Notes: a model not told the origin generated them from the letters alone. 64,000 nucleotides of DNA from Leucothrix arctica (GCF_003172895.1 NZ_QGKL01000009.1:62001-126000); one strand, 5' to 3'. Positions 36,267-47,427 are shown, counted from the stretch's first letter. Numbers and translations are program-made.

Positions 36267-37952
36267 TTGCGTACTTTATTCAAATTAATACTCACCTTAT
36301 TTGTAATCGCCGCAATAGTTTTAGGTGCTTACTACGCTTATACCCGTATATTAAAACCTAACCGTATCCCCCACACTCCGCCCTCACCTGCCGAGAAAGC
36401 CCAACTAATACAGCAAAAACAACACGCTCGATATTTACTGGGAAGCAATACCAATGAAATCAGAGAAGACAACGCGAGCATTCCGTTCTTAGACCTTTTC
36501 AAGTCATCCATTCCATTTCCTGACACCCACCCGTGGCTAAGTAGCAAAGATGTTATTTATGACGCTCATGGCTGGCCGACAGACCTGAAAGGGGGTGTAG
36601 CAGGAACTAAGTTTTTAAACCGACTTCCTGAAGGCACAGTCGCAAACGGTCAGTACACAGTGCTCTACGATGGTGAAGGTGAACTCCAGTATGGTAACGA
36701 TGCTAAGTTAGTCAAAACTAGCAATGGGAAACATATTATTAGCATTCAAGCTGGAAAAGATAAGATCCTGAATGCATCTGTAATCATCCGAAAAACTAAT
36801 CTAGCAAACCCACTGAGGAATATACGGATACTACCCTCAGGTGGTATTTGCCAAGGTAACCCTTATCAACACGTGAACAACGCGAGTAAGTGTCAAACGC
36901 CTTACTTAGCCTTTGAAAATAACTATCAGGCTATTTTATTTAATCCTGACTACCTTAATTTCATGAAAGACTTTCGCCTTATCCGCTTTATGAATATGGC
37001 AGGAATGACGCGTAACCCTATTAACCAATGGGAAGATAGAAATCGTCCCGAAAAGTCTACTTGGGCAGGTAAAGAAGGAACACGAGGCACTCCTGTAGAG
37101 GTGATGGTTTCACTTGCTAATCAACTCAAGGCTGATGCGTGGTTTTCTATGCCGTATCAAGCTAGCAACGACTACATTAAACAGTTCGCAGAATATACCG
37201 CCAAGCACTTAAACCCTTCACTCAAAGTTTATATCGAATACAGCAATGAGGTATGGAACAATATTTTTATCCATCGTAGATATACGATTAACCAAGGCAT
37301 CGCTCAGAAGCTTGATCAGCACCCTGAAACCGCCGGTATTAAGTTTTATGCCAAACGCAGCACAGAGACCTTCAAACTCTGGGAAAACGCCTTTAACAGC
37401 AAAGAAAGGCTAGTAAGGGTTCTTTCAGGATGGTCTGCCAACCATCGTTTAACGAGTCAACTTCTGTCTTACAACGGCACACACAAACACGTTGATGTCT
37501 TTGCAGTCGCACCGTATTTTTATGCAAGCTTGGAGTCCATGCGTGAAGCGAAGAATGTGGATGACATTTTTGAAGAAATCACGGATAACAGCTCTCGTTA
37601 TGGCTTGCCTGCAATCATAAAGCAGATAAAAAAGCAGGTCGCTATTACTGAAGAGTTTGGCGTTGAACTTGTTGCTTATGAGGGCGGACAACATTTAGTT
37701 GACTGGGAAACGAGAACTGCAGAGCAACACCCTAATCCACTGTTATATGCTGCGAACCGTGATAAACGCATGGGCGCTGCTTACAGTGAATACTTAACTG
37801 CTTGGAATAAGGCGGGCGGAAAAAGCTTCGTTCACTTTAGCGCACCCCGTATTTACAGCTGGTACGGAAGCTGGGGAGCAAAAGAGTTCGTCACTCAGAA
37901 AAGAAGTAAAGCACCAAAATATGATGCATTACTTCGATATATCGATAAATAA
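36267..37952 (+). CDS. Membrane-anchored paralogue of the GH-A-like glycosidase
   Basis: A 561-residue protein closely related to residues 35-540 of the upstream protein, with the same NTNE start, GICxxNP segment, MKDFxxIRFMNM(S/A)G(I/M)TRNPI core, YIEYSNEVWN (Asn327-Glu328) and VAYEGGQHLVD (Glu472). It lacks the linker and CBM9-like domain. Its N-terminus is a basic start plus one helix (about 5-26) with no clear cleavage site, so it is probably tethered to the inner membrane facing the periplasm. The start is TTG with AGG eight bases before. The family is not one I can name; both candidate catalytic Glu are kept. Confidence 0.7.
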   Translation: MRTLFKLILTLFVIAAIVLGAYYAYTRILKPNRIPHTPPSPAEKAQLIQQKQHARYLLGSNTNEIREDNASIPFLDLFKSSIPFPDTHPWLSSKDVIYDAHGWPTDLKGGVAGTKFLNRLPEGTVANGQYTVLYDGEGELQYGNDAKLVKTSNGKHIISIQAGKDKILNASVIIRKTNLANPLRNIRILPSGGICQGNPYQHVNNASKCQTPYLAFENNYQAILFNPDYLNFMKDFRLIRFMNMAGMTRNPINQWEDRNRPEKSTWAGKEGTRGTPVEVMVSLANQLKADAWFSMPYQASNDYIKQFAEYTAKHLNPSLKVYIEYSNEVWNNIFIHRRYTINQGIAQKLDQHPETAGIKFYAKRSTETFKLWENAFNSKERLVRVLSGWSANHRLTSQLLSYNGTHKHVDVFAVAPYFYASLESMREAKNVDDIFEEITDNSSRYGLPAIIKQIKKQVAITEEFGVELVAYEGGQHLVDWETRTAEQHPNPLLYAANRDKRMGAAYSEYLTAWNKAGGKSFVHFSAPRIYSWYGSWGAKEFVTQKRSKAPKYDALLRYIDK

Positions 37953-37961
37953 AAAGACTAT

Positions 37962-39805
<1,844 letters not shown>

Positions 39806-39878
39806 CTATTCGAACATCAAAAAGAGCTTGAATTAGGCCACAGCATTAGCGTTATGTCACCACGAAACTGAAAGGGAT

Positions 39879-41009
39879 TTAACTATTCGCTGAAACTCTC
39901 TTACTTGGGTAAGCAGAAGCAGCTTTGTCATACAGAGACTTGTACTTATCTCCCATCGCATCAAAAGAAAAGTGCTGCTCAACATAACTTCGCGCACCGT
40001 GCCCTAGCTCTTCACGTAGCGCCGCAGATAGAATAAGTTTCTCAGTAAAAGCTGCAAGTTCTTCTTCATTATCACCCACAAAGCCACACTGTTCGTGCTG
40101 CACCACTTCATCATTACCAGGGATATTACTTACCACTGCTGGAATACCCGCTGCTTGAGCCTCTAGTAATGCAAGAGATAAGCCCTCGTACAAAGACGTT
40201 TGTAAAAAGATGTCTAACGTCGCAACAGCTTTTAGTGCGCTATCACGATCAAGAAAACCGGTAATTGAAACACCTGATTCTGTTAAAACCTTTTCATACT
40301 CCTCGTCACCAGCACCTACCCAAACAAACTCAACGTTATCGTGCTTAGACAAAATCTTTTTAGCTATTGCTGCAAACACCCATGGTGCTTTTTGATTTGA
40401 TATACGTCCGAGTACACCAATTTTGATTTTTTCAGACTTCTGCGTGTAATCTTTCTCAACGACCTGAGCGAGATCAATACCATTGCTAATACACTCTAGA
40501 CGGTCAGTATTACCCTTAGTAATTTCTTTGAGAATGATATCGTATTCACGCTTTGAACAGGCAATGATCGTCCCACCCATCCAATAAGACACAAGCTCTA
40601 ATGATTTATAAATCATTCGCTTAACAGGCTGCTCTATCAACGGGTAATGAATCGCGTGGGATGTATAAAGCGTCCGCTTATTTTGCCCCAATAAGAAACC
40701 AGCAACACGCGCCAGAACACCACTTTTTGATGAATGACCATGAATAGCATCAGGCTTGATGCGGCGTAGCTCACGTGTAATTTTGTACAGTGCTTTAATA
40801 TCAGTAATAGGGTTAATAGCACGACCCATTTGTATATGAATCAATTTAACTTTTGGGTCAAATAACTCACGCCAGTTTTCAGGCGTCTCATCTCTCAATG
40901 AATGAAGAATCGTCACATCATAGCCATTTTGAGCAAGGTTATTAGCCATATCGATAACCCAAATAAACACACCATGAGACATTGGCTCTATTACATGTAC
41001 GATTTTCAT
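39879..41009 (-). CDS. GT4-family glycosyltransferase
   Basis: A 376-residue cytosolic or membrane-associated GT-B fold enzyme. The N-terminal part has VIEPMSHGVFIWVIDMANNLAQNGYDV and HGHSSKSGVLARVAG. The C-terminal donor-binding half has IGVLGRISNQKAPWVFA, ITGFLDRD and the EGLSLALLEAQAAGIPAV motif (E-x7-E) that binds the nucleotide sugar. Its acceptor and sugar are not predictable. It is the last of three minus-strand genes spaced by 3 nt and a 1-nt overlap, which suggests one surface-polysaccharide pathway. Confidence 0.88.
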   Translation of the reverse strand: MKIVHVIEPMSHGVFIWVIDMANNLAQNGYDVTILHSLRDETPENWRELFDPKVKLIHIQMGRAINPITDIKALYKITRELRRIKPDAIHGHSSKSGVLARVAGFLLGQNKRTLYTSHAIHYPLIEQPVKRMIYKSLELVSYWMGGTIIACSKREYDIILKEITKGNTDRLECISNGIDLAQVVEKDYTQKSEKIKIGVLGRISNQKAPWVFAAIAKKILSKHDNVEFVWVGAGDEEYEKVLTESGVSITGFLDRDSALKAVATLDIFLQTSLYEGLSLALLEAQAAGIPAVVSNIPGNDEVVQHEQCGFVGDNEEELAAFTEKLILSAALREELGHGARSYVEQHFSFDAMGDKYKSLYDKAASAYPSKRVSANS

Positions 41010-41012
41010 TAT

Positions 41013-42191
41013 TTATTTCCTATTTGCCAAATGGCTTGTTTTGCTAGCCAATAAAGCCATTGCCTTATCCGCTACTTTATTTTGTTTTACTGACTTATAA
41101 AGATTAAATATTCCTAATCGATACCTGTTTGATGTCCAAACTAAGCGATACATGGGTGTCTTTGCCGCAGCGTATTGTTGTTCTTTATATGAGCTATCGC
41201 TGCTATCAAACATGAAATCAAATCGCTTACCCTGCTCCATAGCCGCACCTATTTCATTGCAGACCAAATAGAACAAAGGCATATATCTATTAGCATTTTC
41301 TTTATAGAAAGCACTTTGGTAATAATGTACCTGACCTTTGTCTTCGAACGCGTAGTAACAACTCATCGGAATATCATCCAAATACAACGTGCGAATATAA
41401 GCTTTTCCCTGAGGAATGAGTCGTTTCAACAGTGAACGATGGAAGTCGTTGAAGTAGCTAGATTCAAATACTAAAAAGTCAGCCCTGTTCTGCCAACGAT
41501 CTTTGTGCATGTCTTTTAAAGTATCAACAAACGCATCCAAAGTTTCTAGCTCAACCTGCTTAACCGACAGAACACCATCCTTTTGAAATAAACGGTCTTT
41601 CTTTCGATAGTCTTTCTGCCAACGTCGAGGCAAAGTTTCAAGGTACTCAACTTTGGTCTCCACTTTCGGTACTTCATAGCGAAACCCATTAGCGTAGACT
41701 TGCTGGTTAATTGACGACTTACTATCTTTAAAACATTTAAAAATTAGTGAGTCTTCGAGCAAATAATCAAACTCTGCAAAACTCCAACGCTTTTGGTTGA
41801 GCCTGACTGCATCTTCAACCGCTTTAATTGTTTGTTGCTCATACCCTTCAAGCACCAATAGATCCACAAAAGGGGTTGCTATACAGTCCTCTCTACGCTC
41901 ACCAGATGCGATAAAACGGAGCGTTCGTCCTTGAATATAAGTATGAGGATACTTTCTTTCTATCTGAAAGGGTGCGATAGAGACCAGTTTTTTACCATCG
42001 TAGAAACACAAAATAAACAGATCCCGATCATCACAACCGCCAAAAGTATTCCACCAAGTAAATAACCAATCCCAACTGCAAAAAATAGTTGTATTGTCAC
42101 AGGCCTCGTATAATTCATTCCAAGCTGGCGCTAAACTTTCGAATTCTTTAGGGTTATTAACGACGCGAGTAGTTAGTAGTTTAGAAGACAT
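41013..42191 (-). CDS. CelD/BcsL-like GNAT acyltransferase
   Basis: A 392-residue member of the GNAT fold group annotated as CelD/BcsL or Acetyltransf_6. Visible features are the start LAPAWNELYEACDNTTIFCSWDWLFTWWNTFG, a central region PRRWQKDYRKKDRLFQKDG, and the late DIPMSCYYAFEDKGQVHYYQSAFYKENANRYMPLFYLVCNEIGAAMEQG. Proteins of this type often occur in exopolysaccharide clusters and may add acyl or aminoacyl groups to the glycan. The ATG overlaps the stop of the upstream gene by one base (TGATG). Confidence 0.82.
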   Translation of the reverse strand: MSSKLLTTRVVNNPKEFESLAPAWNELYEACDNTTIFCSWDWLFTWWNTFGGCDDRDLFILCFYDGKKLVSIAPFQIERKYPHTYIQGRTLRFIASGERREDCIATPFVDLLVLEGYEQQTIKAVEDAVRLNQKRWSFAEFDYLLEDSLIFKCFKDSKSSINQQVYANGFRYEVPKVETKVEYLETLPRRWQKDYRKKDRLFQKDGVLSVKQVELETLDAFVDTLKDMHKDRWQNRADFLVFESSYFNDFHRSLLKRLIPQGKAYIRTLYLDDIPMSCYYAFEDKGQVHYYQSAFYKENANRYMPLFYLVCNEIGAAMEQGKRFDFMFDSSDSSYKEQQYAAAKTPMYRLVWTSNRYRLGIFNLYKSVKQNKVADKAMALLASKTSHLANRK

Positions 42192-43771
42192 CAGAAAACA
42201 CCTTTTGAAGTAACTCGGAGCGCATCCGCTACTGCTACATCGTTATTAAAGTTTAATGTGTGCAGTGCAGTTAAGTTATCTTTCCAATCTGGCCGACTGG
42301 TTTGCACCCGCTGCTCTATGTACTCATTCGTATCTAGTTTTATAACTTTATTGATATTTAAACCTGCACCATAAGAACCTGCACAATCCTGCGAAGGTCT
42401 GAACCAATCATCACCAACTTTGAAAAATTGCCCAGCAGGACGCGCTGTTGAAGCATCACTAATCACAGGGTTAGCGTTATGCGCTTGCCACTCCGTACTA
42501 ATCGGTGAGTCTGCATGAAAAATATGTAGCTCCTCGTTACCCGACATTCCTTTTTCGGCAGCGACCGTTGCAAATAACCACCAACGTTCATCGTGCTCTA
42601 ATAGTGTTGAGTCGTAAGCATTCAGCTCATCAATCAGTGTATGCACTCGCTCCCATTGATAAGGAAACTCAGTACTGTGATATAACTCAATAGCGCCATT
42701 ATCACCGGTCTCAGGAATCATGTAGTACGTTGATTCATGCTTAAACACATTCGGAAATGATAAATGGTAAGGCTGCTTCAGGATAATTTTGGGACTGCTG
42801 TATGTACCGTTTTGAAAGACTTCCATACAGGATAAGTGACCCCGTTCGGTGTAAAATGGAAGCTCTTCAAAGAAAACAAAATGGCGGCCGTCTTCACTCA
42901 CTACAAAAGGGTCGGCCCAAAAAACATCTTCAGGTGGTACTAGCTCAATATATTCACTAAAATTCAGCGGTATTTCTTCAGCGCCAGCCTTATCTCTAAA
43001 TTGTAATAACAAAATCCATTGCTCATTTTGTCTATATTTTTGCAGTAACTTATCGACCACGTGACCACTAAAGCGCTGAAACAGTCTTGGAACATCTGTG
43101 ATTGAAAGTACATTACTGGTCGTATGTAACTCAGAGTCTTTATCCAATGAATTATTAGACAAACCAGTAGAGCTTTTCTTGTCAGACACCTTATTCAATA
43201 CTCTCAACCATACTGCTTCAATCAACTGAAAATATTGATTTAAGTTACGGCACAGCGACCCTGTATCAAGACTAGGACGTAACTCGCTTAAAATACGGGT
43301 ATGACCATCTGAGTCAAAACCTACAATCGAAATGTAGATCTGGCTCGACTTATCTAAATACTCTGCAATAGCTAACTCTTGGGATACAAGTCCACCTACT
43401 TCAGAAAAATGAGCTTCAATCGCACCTAGCTTGTACTCTTTAAGTAGCTCTGGATCTAACGAAGACTCTGATAGATTGATTAAAATATCTATAGTATTTG
43501 GTGCGCCCACTACAGATTGACTTGTTAAAACTAGGTCAGCATTAACAACATCAAAACTATCTAAAGGAGAACGAAAGATGGTTGCGTCACATTGATGCAA
43601 GAGCGTAATAGACTTGTTAGCTATTAATGCGGTGTTATCACTCGATATAACCTGACATACTTTTATCGAGCCTGACGTTTCCAGTGCTTGAATTAATTCC
43701 AACTGCCATCGCCAAACCTTGCCAGAAGACACAAAGACATTTGCAGAGAGAGCAGTGGATAATTGAGTCAT
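42191..43771 (-). CDS. GINT1-like beta-propeller protein with an unassigned N-terminal domain
   Basis: A 526-residue protein. The C-terminal half (about 250-520) has DVFWADPFVVSEDGRHFVFFEEL, LSFPNVFKHESTYYMIPETGDNGAIELYHS, WWLFATVAAE and ARPAGQFFKVGDDWFRPSQDC. These match the propeller found at the N-terminus of glucosamine inositolphosphorylceramide transferase-like proteins (GINT1_N) and look GH43-like. Bacterial members usually sit in polysaccharide clusters. The first 240 residues may be a degraded formyltransferase-like or other enzyme domain; no catalytic motif is clear. First gene of the three-gene cluster. Confidence 0.7.
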   Translation of the reverse strand: MTQLSTALSANVFVSSGKVWRWQLELIQALETSGSIKVCQVISSDNTALIANKSITLLHQCDATIFRSPLDSFDVVNADLVLTSQSVVGAPNTIDILINLSESSLDPELLKEYKLGAIEAHFSEVGGLVSQELAIAEYLDKSSQIYISIVGFDSDGHTRILSELRPSLDTGSLCRNLNQYFQLIEAVWLRVLNKVSDKKSSTGLSNNSLDKDSELHTTSNVLSITDVPRLFQRFSGHVVDKLLQKYRQNEQWILLLQFRDKAGAEEIPLNFSEYIELVPPEDVFWADPFVVSEDGRHFVFFEELPFYTERGHLSCMEVFQNGTYSSPKIILKQPYHLSFPNVFKHESTYYMIPETGDNGAIELYHSTEFPYQWERVHTLIDELNAYDSTLLEHDERWWLFATVAAEKGMSGNEELHIFHADSPISTEWQAHNANPVISDASTARPAGQFFKVGDDWFRPSQDCAGSYGAGLNINKVIKLDTNEYIEQRVQTSRPDWKDNLTALHTLNFNNDVAVADALRVTSKGVF

Positions 43772-43854
43772 ATGATAGAACCGCTTGCGCAGTCTTAGCC
43801 TAAGTTAGTTTAATTATTTTTTTTATTATGAAACCGACTATTACATTCTACGAA

Positions 43855-45477
43855 CTAAGCACGGTGCTTAGTAGTTTTTTCCTGACCAAAGGAAGTACCT
43901 GACAACACCAGCAGCCTATCTTGTCTTTTCTGCAACGTTTGAGGAAGCATTACAGAAACATCCTTGCTCTCTAGCTGCTGTACAAAGCGAGATAAGAACA
44001 CCCATCCGTCCTGCTTCTCTTTCAAACTTTCCAACCAATACTTATCGAAGAAAACACAGTCAGGCTGTAACTTCCGATAAAGATACAACGGTGTTGTCTC
44101 AACAGAAAAGTTATCCAAGACGATACCGCAGTTCAGCGCACGAAGAGATCCTGCAACGGCAGCTAACTGTGGAATCACATCCATCGACACTGCAGCATCG
44201 AAAACAATTCTTAACTGACTACTTTTTTGCTCTAAAGCAGATGCCAACGTCACAAGCTGTGCCATTAGTGCTTCATTGCGTATCGCGCTAACACTAAGCT
44301 CCATATAGTAAAAACGCCTAGACTGTCTTTCATGAACTAGTGCATCAAAAACCAAACGAAATAATAGCTGGTCCCAAAAGTTCTCTAACGAATGCTTAGA
44401 CTTATTACTGCTGGTCATAGGCGCTAATAGTAAATTTATCTTATTAAACTCTTCAGGGTTTACATCAAGTACCACCCAAGTACTATTTAAAGGGCCTTTT
44501 TTTAAGTCATAGAGCTCTCTCAAACCTAACTTAGCAACGTCATCATGTTGTATCCCCTTCAGTAAAGCATCTAATCTTTTTTCAGCTTCATCCTGACTAG
44601 ATACGCCAATAACTTTATCAAATGGGTTTTTAACAACGCCCTCTTTTTCTTCACCCGGTAACTCCCAAACATTCAACGCTTGAGCAACTGGTATGACATC
44701 AAATTTAGGGGATAAAGTAGTCGGTGCTACCCACATTTGATAACAACGCTGGCCCTGATAAACCACTGGTGCAACTGACACTGTCGAGTTAAACGGAATA
44801 CCTGAGACTTTTTTCATCGATAACGTCAACCCTACATCAAGACCACCACTCTTGTTCGCCATCGCTAAATAGTCTGCTAATAGGCCTTTTTCTTCCTTAT
44901 CAATTAACTTTAATAGTGGAAAACGGGAAAGCTCATCTATTGAGTCAGCGCCAAATAATGCCAAGAACGCAATATTGGCATGAACAAACTGACCTTTTGA
45001 TAAGTAAGCAACAGCATGAGTACTTGTATTAACAAGTTTCAACACACGTTTCTCTGATAGATTTAGTAGTGATTTACAGTGCCGAAAATCTCTTTTTAAG
45101 AGGCTGTACTGAAGTACAAACTGTAACGCAAGCTGGAACTCTTCACGCTCTGGCGCATAAATAATACGGCAACTCTGCAATAAATCCTGAGATGAATCAC
45201 CAAAATATTTATGATCAGGCGGCAGTACTTCAACCGCAATACAATCAGGGTTACGTTTATGTAAGTACTTAAAAAGTGGTAGCGGTTGCTCGATACTCTT
45301 GCGATAGAGAAAAGCAACGTCATTGACTACATCAACCTCAGAATGACCACCGCTTTTAACTGTATCTAACAGATTTAGTTTAGCGGGCACACCTGTGCTT
45401 AGTAACTCATCGAGTACTAATTGATGCTGCTCATCGGTAAAACCAATCAGCATAATTTCTAACGGGGATATAGTCAT
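43855..45477 (-). CDS. FimX-like protein: REC-like, PAS and degenerate EAL domains
   Basis: A 540-residue cytosolic protein. Residues 1-130 look like a receiver-like domain without clear phosphorylation residues. A PAS domain follows (about 145-255) with TSTHAVAYLSKGQFVHANIAFLALFG, similar to FimX. The last part (about 370-525) follows the EAL fold (ELSVSAIRNEAL, LRALNCGIVLDNF, LQPDCVFFDKYWLESL), but the EAL and catalytic acidic motifs are lost and no GGDEF domain is present. It is probably a c-di-GMP or protein-binding receptor, not a phosphodiesterase. Known FimX controls type IV pili. It is the partner of the next gene. Confidence 0.65.
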   Translation of the reverse strand: MTISPLEIMLIGFTDEQHQLVLDELLSTGVPAKLNLLDTVKSGGHSEVDVVNDVAFLYRKSIEQPLPLFKYLHKRNPDCIAVEVLPPDHKYFGDSSQDLLQSCRIIYAPEREEFQLALQFVLQYSLLKRDFRHCKSLLNLSEKRVLKLVNTSTHAVAYLSKGQFVHANIAFLALFGADSIDELSRFPLLKLIDKEEKGLLADYLAMANKSGGLDVGLTLSMKKVSGIPFNSTVSVAPVVYQGQRCYQMWVAPTTLSPKFDVIPVAQALNVWELPGEEKEGVVKNPFDKVIGVSSQDEAEKRLDALLKGIQHDDVAKLGLRELYDLKKGPLNSTWVVLDVNPEEFNKINLLLAPMTSSNKSKHSLENFWDQLLFRLVFDALVHERQSRRFYYMELSVSAIRNEALMAQLVTLASALEQKSSQLRIVFDAAVSMDVIPQLAAVAGSLRALNCGIVLDNFSVETTPLYLYRKLQPDCVFFDKYWLESLKEKQDGWVFLSRFVQQLESKDVSVMLPQTLQKRQDRLLVLSGTSFGQEKTTKHRA

Positions 45478-45490
45478 GCCATCAAACTAA

Positions 45491-45509
45491 CGGGATTTAG
45501 TAAACCCCG
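45491..45509. repeat. Palindrome between the PilZ-like and FimX-like genes
   Basis: CGGGATTTAGTAAACCCCG is a 19-bp near-perfect palindrome with one A/C mismatch. A second inverted repeat (AGCTAGT/ACTAGCT, 45532-45551) lies beside it. Neither has a terminator T run; one may be an operator. Confidence 0.45.
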
Positions 45510-45556
45510 CAGCTGATTCGCAGACTATCGAAGCTAGTTAGATGACTAGCTGTGTA

Positions 45557-47248
45557 TTAGAGAACATCCCAGAGACTACTAAAGTCACTTTCTTGCTCTG
45601 GGGTATCTTCAGTTTGATCTAAAGTAATGTATTCGCAATAAGCAAAGCTACCTAAGCACTCATCTATTTTAGTAATCTGAATGCTCTGAATCTTGTTCCC
45701 TGCTAATTCTACCGTTAAGACATCTTCTACCTTAAAAATATGCCCCGGAAAAATAAGCGCCGGCTCATCCCTCATTTCTTGAACAATAGGAAGCTGCAGA
45801 CCTTTAACCGGTAATCTTTGGGTAACTTTACGATTAGTTACTTCAGTCGCAGTCACTGTTACACCTTTAGGTGACAGCAACTCAGAACCGAAACATAAAC
45901 CTTTGTCTCTATAAAAGTCCATCCAACGAATAACGGCGATTTGCCAGTGGTCACTATCATCAGCAGGATCTTTAATCGCAATAAGCTCACCGACTCGAGC
46001 GGCTGATTGCTCAACGACTTTCTGTCTCAGGCCATAACCTTTAGAGCTACTATTATCAATAAACCATGGCTTTATTTCAGCATCACACTCTTCTAAAGAG
46101 CTACCAACTTCAATATCAACCCAAGGGCTTGATGGTGACTCACCGAGTGCCATTTTTTCATAGAGATTGTCTTCTGCGCTTGAAGCATCCTCTTCGTCTT
46201 CATCAACTTGGTTAGTTGCTGCAACGACAGCGACGACATCGGTCATTCTCATGACTACGCCTGCAGTTTCTTCTCGATCAAAACGTTTATTTTTACGACT
46301 ACTCGACTTCGTTAAGCGCGTCAGTAGACGTTGTGCTAAACCACGGTTAAGCATTGGTTGATCATCATGCAGACCGAAACTTGCATCCTGCGTAATCGTT
46401 ATAAAGTCTCGTAGGATATCCTCAACTTTTGATACATCAAATATACGGCTAGTGGCAGAATTCAGAACTTCACTGACAGGCATTAATGCCGCTGGCTCAT
46501 CGCTGTTCAGTAGCGCGATATGAGCATAATCACCAGAAATCAAATCAGCATCCGTTAAAATAGCAACGCTATTAACGACACTAGAAAAGAACTTTTCAAC
46601 TCGGTCAGCCTCTCCCTGTCTCAAACTATTCGGCACACCTAGGGCAACTAAATTGAACAGCTTGTAGTAGGCCTCAATGGTAAAACTATCGGACTCACCA
46701 TCCACACTTTTAGGGATAGTCTTATCTTGTATTTTATTTTCGCAAGCCAGTAAGTAAAGGTGATGTACGTCATGCCAAATATTTCGCTTACTTTTTACAT
46801 AGACACTGTAACTATTGACTAAGGTACGTCCCATATATTTGATGGCACGCCCTATCGCAATTGTTAGGCGCTTTTGATTAATACTGCCGCGGGTTAGCAT
46901 ATCTAAAGCAGCTAACTGATAAGAGCCAGCAAGCTCAAGCTGTAAAGCTTGTTTCAAATCGAATACTTTCTGACTACGCTCAGGCAGCGGAAATGCTCGT
47001 GTAGAAAAGTGTCTATCTAAGTTATCCAACGCCATATTTACATAAGGCAAAATAACTTCAGTAATATCAATACGAACGGAAGGCGCTAAAGGGTGCTGAT
47101 TAATAGCGACTAAGCTTTGATACAAAACACGCGTTACTTCGCCCATATTGGTTAAAGGGAGTGTTTGCGCCCAGCTTTTCGCTTGGGATACTGACGACAG
47201 TAGTACTGCGTCCAACTTCTTTTTTTCGGGACTTGAAAGCTGACCCAT
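45557..47248 (-). CDS. Large protein with a C-terminal atypical PilZ-like domain
   Basis: A 563-residue, mostly helical cytosolic protein. The N-terminal 300 residues have no family I recognise. An acidic linker (about 348-362, DEDEEDASSAED) is followed by a C-terminal beta domain (about 390-540) with DNSSSKGYGLRQ, ARVGELIAI, WQIAVIRWM and CFGSELLSP. This looks like the PilZ-like fold of proteins encoded next to FimX in other gammaproteobacteria; the classical RxxxR/DxSxxG pair is incomplete. It ends 79 nt before the FimX-like gene and is likely in one operon with it. A c-di-GMP link is inferred. Confidence 0.55.
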   Translation of the reverse strand: MGQLSSPEKKKLDAVLLSSVSQAKSWAQTLPLTNMGEVTRVLYQSLVAINQHPLAPSVRIDITEVILPYVNMALDNLDRHFSTRAFPLPERSQKVFDLKQALQLELAGSYQLAALDMLTRGSINQKRLTIAIGRAIKYMGRTLVNSYSVYVKSKRNIWHDVHHLYLLACENKIQDKTIPKSVDGESDSFTIEAYYKLFNLVALGVPNSLRQGEADRVEKFFSSVVNSVAILTDADLISGDYAHIALLNSDEPAALMPVSEVLNSATSRIFDVSKVEDILRDFITITQDASFGLHDDQPMLNRGLAQRLLTRLTKSSSRKNKRFDREETAGVVMRMTDVVAVVAATNQVDEDEEDASSAEDNLYEKMALGESPSSPWVDIEVGSSLEECDAEIKPWFIDNSSSKGYGLRQKVVEQSAARVGELIAIKDPADDSDHWQIAVIRWMDFYRDKGLCFGSELLSPKGVTVTATEVTNRKVTQRLPVKGLQLPIVQEMRDEPALIFPGHIFKVEDVLTVELAGNKIQSIQITKIDECLGSFAYCEYITLDQTEDTPEQESDFSSLWDVL

Positions 47249-47427
47249 AAGTCACCTCCGCTATTTTTATTATTGGTTGCTTCAACTATAGCACCAACGC
47301 TGGGTGCTGCGTTGACCGTCCGACGGAAATGCTTATTGATATTACTTAGTCTTAATACTTGAAAAGCTTATGTTCAAACACACTTTGCGGTTATCATATT
47401 GCGATTGATTTTTCAGGAGTACTTTAA

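Noticed and set aside
33206-37961. Genomic island inserted at tRNA-Ala
   Set aside because: No integrase and no repeat of the tRNA 3' end was seen on the far side of the glycosidase pair, and the genes lie upstream of the tRNA 5' end, not at its 3' end where islands usually insert.
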